A stretch of DNA of 64,000 nt, taken from positions 1-64,000 of the forward strand of contig WQVF01000004.1 in the NCBI GenBank assembly GCA_009781725.1. Reading direction: 5' to 3'. The position numbers and the translations under genes are program-made. Under the pieces are notes generated by a model. The model made no database searches. It saw nothing but the letters and a program-made list of their open reading frames with translations, and was not told where the DNA came from. This document shows, one piece after another, positions 60,887 to 64,000 of the stretch. The stretch's first letter is position 1. Every line of letters begins with the position of its first letter. Source of the DNA: Defluviitaleaceae bacterium (GTDB lineage Bacteria; Bacillota; Clostridia; Lachnospirales; WQUN01).

Positions 60887-62233
60887 TTATCGTATTGTCA
60901 CTCCTGTATAGTAGTGTAACAATATCTCTCGATAGGTATATCCTGCCCTGGCCATTCCGTGGGCTCCTCGCTGGCTCATTCCCACGCCATGACCCCAGCC
61001 TCGGCCGTTGAGGGTAACACCTGTGCCTGTGGTAACAGCCTGGGCCGCACTCCCATCCACTTGGCGCAAATTGATGCCGTCATATACATATACCCCTCCG
61101 GCGGGAACAGGAAGCACCGCTCCTTGCTGGTTACGCCAAAGCAATGAGCCTAAATTTGAACTCACAACTCCGCGCCCGTCTGTTACCGACACAGCCGAGG
61201 AGACACTCGCTCCGGCTATGTAAAAGTTTCTGCTCATAAGCGCACCACCAATGGGCGTGAAAAAGGTACGTATTGCCTCACCTCTTACTTGCCATTGGCC
61301 GGTTGTGCCCTGAATTGTAAGTTCCTGTACTCGGCCATATGCCCCGGTTTGGGTAACAGACATACCCATTGCCGTGCCGATATTAGCACCGGCTTGTGAT
61401 AGGGCCGTGTTAAGCTGTGCCCATGTGAAGGTGCGATTCCATACTACCGGGTCATGTTCTGCAATATCCCGCACACCTCGCAAATATGGCCTGCGTTGCA
61501 CCCATACATTTTCCGAGTTATCCGTTGAGCCGCCGCTGGAGGCATGATACACCGCAAGGATTACAGCATTATTATGATAAATCATCAGCCCACGGGTATC
61601 ATTGACAGCTTGGGTAGTATTGGCGTGTTCCCGGCTTGAGCCACGGTATGACTGGCAGTGAGTACCGTCACAAAGATGAAAACCCTGATGGGTATGTTCC
61701 CCTGCGTTCATACGGTACATCATAAAGGTGCGGGAGGCAATGGCTTGTGCATTGAGAGCTTCCATATGAAAGGAATGAGACATTTCCATGGGAAGCACCC
61801 CGAAAAGATACTCCTCAGGGCAAATTACATTGATGGCGGTTATACGGCCGCTGGAAGGTCTAAACTCAATGACTCCCCGATAGGAATAGTTCCCCAGCCT
61901 GATTTGTCCGCCAGCGGAATCTCTGACTTGAGCACCACGGGTGGTATCCGTAAAAGCAAAGACCTGGGCATTGCCACTATATAGGGCCACAACTCCCCCT
62001 GTGATACGGACAGTAAAACCGCCCAACGAATTGAATACTTGAGAAGAGGCCTGAAATGCACCATGATTATCATACCCGGCGATTATATGGGTATTGGAAA
62101 TATGAATGCTGTCACGATTGGAAAAATTGCCGGTGAGGCCGATGCGGATGGTGGCAGGTGTGCTTAACGTAGTTGCGCCGGACAGGACCAAAAGCCCTAG
62201 AAGAAGGATAATTAATAGCGCAAGTTTTTTCAT
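60887..62233 (-). CDS. SpoIID/LytB-domain exported protein
   Basis: 448 residues from ATG 62233 after TGGAGGC; an upstream in-frame ATG at 62260 lies in the repeat. A signal peptide (KKLALLIILLLGLLVLSGA) is followed by SpoIID features: NVICPEEYLFGVLPMEM, ALNAQAIASRTFMMYRM and the C-terminal GRGWGHGVGMSQRGAHGMA. SpoIID cuts glycan strands in spore engulfment. This one could be a vegetative LytB-like enzyme, so sporulation cannot be claimed from it. Two cysteines flank a His-rich segment near residue 190. Confidence 0.85.
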   Translation of the reverse strand: MKKLALLIILLLGLLVLSGATTLSTPATIRIGLTGNFSNRDSIHISNTHIIAGYDNHGAFQASSQVFNSLGGFTVRITGGVVALYSGNAQVFAFTDTTRGAQVRDSAGGQIRLGNYSYRGVIEFRPSSGRITAINVICPEEYLFGVLPMEMSHSFHMEALNAQAIASRTFMMYRMNAGEHTHQGFHLCDGTHCQSYRGSSREHANTTQAVNDTRGLMIYHNNAVILAVYHASSGGSTDNSENVWVQRRPYLRGVRDIAEHDPVVWNRTFTWAQLNTALSQAGANIGTAMGMSVTQTGAYGRVQELTIQGTTGQWQVRGEAIRTFFTPIGGALMSRNFYIAGASVSSAVSVTDGRGVVSSNLGSLLWRNQQGAVLPVPAGGVYVYDGINLRQVDGSAAQAVTTGTGVTLNGRGWGHGVGMSQRGAHGMARAGYTYREILLHYYTGVTIR

Positions 62234-62255
62234 TAGTGCCTCCAGAAAACAATCC

Positions 62256-62326
62256 GTCATTGCGAGCGTAGCGAAGCAATCCAGTCTTCACGCATCCCTG
62301 GATTGCTTCGCTACGCTCGCAATGAC
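62256..62326. repeat. CATTGCGAGCG palindromic repeat
   Basis: 29-bp arms, beginning GTCATTGCGAGCGTAGCGAA and closing with the complement CTTCGCTACGCTCGCAATGAC, around a 13-nt loop. It is a repeat type widespread among bacterial genomes. It lies in the leader of the SpoIID-like gene. Confidence 0.85.
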
Positions 62327-62367
62327 GAGTAATGGATTTTGTTGGATTTGCAATATACCACATTATT

Positions 62368-63033
62368 CTACTCATAAGAAGGCCAGCCAAACATTTCCGC
62401 CGCTTTCATGAACAATGCTTCTATTTCCTCGTCGAATAACTCGAACCCCAGTAGCTCTTTGCATATTTTTTCAATCATCTCTGCTTTGACTAAAGTCTCT
62501 TCCATATCACAAGGAAAAATATCCGGGATTAGCCAAAAGTTGAGCAGCAGCAGCATTAGTTCCGTGAGGATTTTTGCATTTCCGGGCTTTATTGACCCGT
62601 CAGCCATGCCCTCCTCCATCATAGGCACCAGCAGTGCTGCCACTTCGCGGTTTCCCTTTAGCTGCTCGGCTAAGAAGCGGGGCTTTTGCATTAATTGAAG
62701 GGCTAATCTGGTTGTATCGCCCACCTCACTGTGTTCAAAATTGGCTCCCATACCGTACTTGAGGGCTAGTTTAAGCCGCTCCAAGCCGCTTTCCACCTTT
62801 GCATCCTGTGCTCTTTTGATTGGATGACTGTTGAAATAATCTTCGGAAAAAATAGCCTCCAGCACATCTTCCTTGGACTTGAAATGATGATAAAAAGCCC
62901 CCCGAGTCAGCCCTCCTAGGTTATTCACAATATCCAAAACCGTGGTTTGGTCATAGCCTTTTTCCAGGAAAAGCTGTAGGGATACTTCCAGAATCTTTTT
63001 TACGGTCTCTTCCGGGTTTTTATTTCTGGGCAT
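62368..63033 (-). CDS. TetR-family transcriptional regulator
   Basis: A 221-residue repressor with an N-terminal helix-turn-helix (TVLDIVNNLGGLTRGAFYHHFKSKEDVLEAIF) at about residues 27-60 and a helical ligand-binding half. ATG after GGAGGC. It stands alone, and the gene it controls is not evident; the SpoIID-like gene lies downstream on the same strand past a repeat. Confidence 0.9.
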   Translation of the reverse strand: MPRNKNPEETVKKILEVSLQLFLEKGYDQTTVLDIVNNLGGLTRGAFYHHFKSKEDVLEAIFSEDYFNSHPIKRAQDAKVESGLERLKLALKYGMGANFEHSEVGDTTRLALQLMQKPRFLAEQLKGNREVAALLVPMMEEGMADGSIKPGNAKILTELMLLLLNFWLIPDIFPCDMEETLVKAEMIEKICKELLGFELFDEEIEALFMKAAEMFGWPSYE

Positions 63034-63097
63034 GGGAGCCTCCTTACTGATAGGGGCGGTTTTGATGATAGGGCCAAAGGCGATTGGACGTAGATTT

Positions 63098-63547
63098 TTA
63101 GCGGAATCGTTGGAAAAACTCCCGCATTATGCTGGCACATTCATCCTCTAGTACACCGGGAATGACCTGGGCTTGATGGTTAAATCTTGGCTCTTCCAAT
63201 ATATTAAGAATAGACCCGGCACAGCCTGCCTTTGGGTTTTTTGCCCCATATACTACTGTGGGTATACGGGCTTGGATTATTGCTCCGGCGCACATAGGGC
63301 AGGGTTCTATGGTTACATAAATTGCACAGTCTTCCAGTCGCCAATCCCCCACTTTTTCACAGGCTTGGCCTATTGCAAGAATCTCCGCATGGGCGAGGGC
63401 ATTGCCCCGGGTCACCCGTTCGTTGGCGGCCCGGGTGATTATTTTACCGTCCCGCACGATTACACAGCCTATTGGGACTTCTTCTAGGTCATAGGCGCGG
63501 CGAGCTTCTTTTAGAGCCTCAGTCATAAAGTCTTCACTGATTCCCAT
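63098..63547 (-). CDS. tadA: tRNA-specific adenosine deaminase
   Basis: A 149-residue zinc enzyme that converts A34 to inosine in tRNA-Arg(ACG). The deaminase motif HAEILA with catalytic Glu and the PCPMC zinc site are both present. It starts within the last 14 nt of the guaB-like gene, after AAGGA, so the two are coupled. Confidence 0.93.
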   Translation of the reverse strand: MGISEDFMTEALKEARRAYDLEEVPIGCVIVRDGKIITRAANERVTRGNALAHAEILAIGQACEKVGDWRLEDCAIYVTIEPCPMCAGAIIQARIPTVVYGAKNPKAGCAGSILNILEEPRFNHQAQVIPGVLEDECASIMREFFQRFR

Positions 63548-64000
63548 AGGTATCCTTCAAATAAACATCATGGGCTCCGCCTTCCACTATGCTGCTAGGT
63601 GACACACAGGTCAGACGGGCTTTTTCTTGAAATTCCTGTAGGTTTAACGCTCCACAATTACACATGGTGGCTTTGATTTTGCGCAAAGTTGTCGCGAGAT
63701 TCTCCCTGAGACTGCCAGCGTAAGGTACATAGGCGTCTACGCCTTCTTCGAAGGGTAAGTTTCCTCCTGCCTCGTAACGCTGCCAGTTTCGGGCCCTTTC
63801 CGTTCCTTCACCCCAGTATTCCTTCATATAGTTGCCCCCCACCATTACTCGGTTGGTGGGACTTTCATCAAACCTCGCAAAGTACCGGCCTTGCATACAG
63901 AAGTCGGCACCCATAGCCAGTGCCAAGGTTATATGATAATCATGGACTATACCGCCGTCTGAGCAGATGGGCACATATATCCCTGTTTCTTCGAAGTATT
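63534..64000 (-). CDS. guaB: IMP dehydrogenase, 3' part (5' end outside window)
   Basis: The last 155 or so codons of a gene that enters from the right edge. [21 protein letters not shown], then [24 protein letters not shown] are the phosphate-loop and flap regions of clostridial IMP dehydrogenase, which makes XMP from IMP. The stop overlaps tadA. The N-terminal and catalytic-Cys parts are not in the window, so GMP reductase cannot be wholly excluded. Confidence 0.8.
   Translation of the reverse strand, partial: YFEETGIYVPICSDGGIVHDYHITLALAMGADFCMQGRYFARFDESPTNRVMVGGNYMKEYWGEGTERARNWQRYEAGGNLPFEEGVDAYVPYAGSLRENLATTLRKIKATMCNCGALNLQEFQEKARLTCVSPSSIVEGGAHDVYLKDTYGNQ

Noticed and set aside
60887-62233. 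Evidence that the organism sporulates
   Set aside because: SpoIID/LytB domains occur in non-sporulating bacteria too, and no other sporulation gene is present.
62112-62390. Minus frame with RHCERSEAIQ-type peptide
   Set aside because: It is read through the CATTGCGAGCG repeat and overlaps the SpoIID-like gene; such peptides are a known artefact of this repeat.

Overview
The window looks like a chromosomal segment of a low-to-mid GC Gram-positive bacterium of the Clostridia (Bacillota). The signs are a bifunctional IspH/ribosomal S1 fusion, the tilS-hpt-ftsH order, an LPXTG surface protein, a SpoIID/LytB-domain protein, a BcrA-type peptide-antibiotic ABC/two-component set, AGGAGG-like ribosome binding sites and sigma-A type promoters. 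I cannot assign a genus. Only the genes at the two window edges are cut.

Layout. 1-1500: a decayed AlbA_2/AAA_4-type gene and a Fic protein. 1574-6963: arginine/carbamoyl-phosphate genes argD, argF, carB, with a perfect 19-bp inverted repeat resembling ARG boxes over the argF promoter. 7070-13273: a four-gene MoxR ATPase / DUF5682 / VWA / SWIM operon in the order of E. coli yehLMPQ. 13319-14665: an iron-sulfur QueG-like protein and a P-loop kinase. 14747-18686 (minus): ftsH, hpt, tilS. 18700-24400: tRNA-Cys, an unknown 380-residue protein, an XRE/TPR regulator, a hexapeptide acetyltransferase and an AgrA/AgrC-like pair. 24657-37641 (plus): a 1590-residue LPXTG protein with InlB-type repeats, then a tight six-gene cell-surface cluster (VTC, DUF4956, CotH, TIM-barrel-like protein, membrane/HEAT protein, processive GT2). 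37.7-43.3 kb: an AT-rich accessory island beside tRNA-Ser with a degraded PIN module, an unknown gene, diverged repeats and a three-gene HD phosphohydrolase / coiled-coil membrane protein operon. 43.4-49.4 kb (minus): tRNA-Ser, RNase P RNA, ispH-rpsA, plsC, cmk, a flavoprotein and a Zn-dependent phospholipase C-like protein. 49.9-56.4 kb: a Cys-rich SHOCT-like protein, a UMF1 transporter, and a response regulator separated from its probable ABC transporter and kinase by a DUF3788 gene and a broken VapBC-like pair. 56.4-64 kb: glpK, rpsB-tsf (tsf frameshifted at its 3' end), and on the minus strand queA, spoIID-like, tetR, tadA and guaB.

Working together: argD/argF/carB make citrulline precursors under probable ArgR control. 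MoxR-DUF5682-VWA-SWIM is probably one chaperone-like machine. The surface cluster probably makes or modifies an extracellular polymer. The HD/coiled-coil operon next to tRNA-Ser is the best candidate for an undescribed, possibly defensive, system. Four kinds of palindromic repeat are scattered through the window: a 104-118 bp TATA-ended element (3 copies), a CCCGGGTCAAGCCCGGG element (one copy in frame in a coding region), a CATTGCGAGCG element, and a CGTATGGCACCATACG hairpin.
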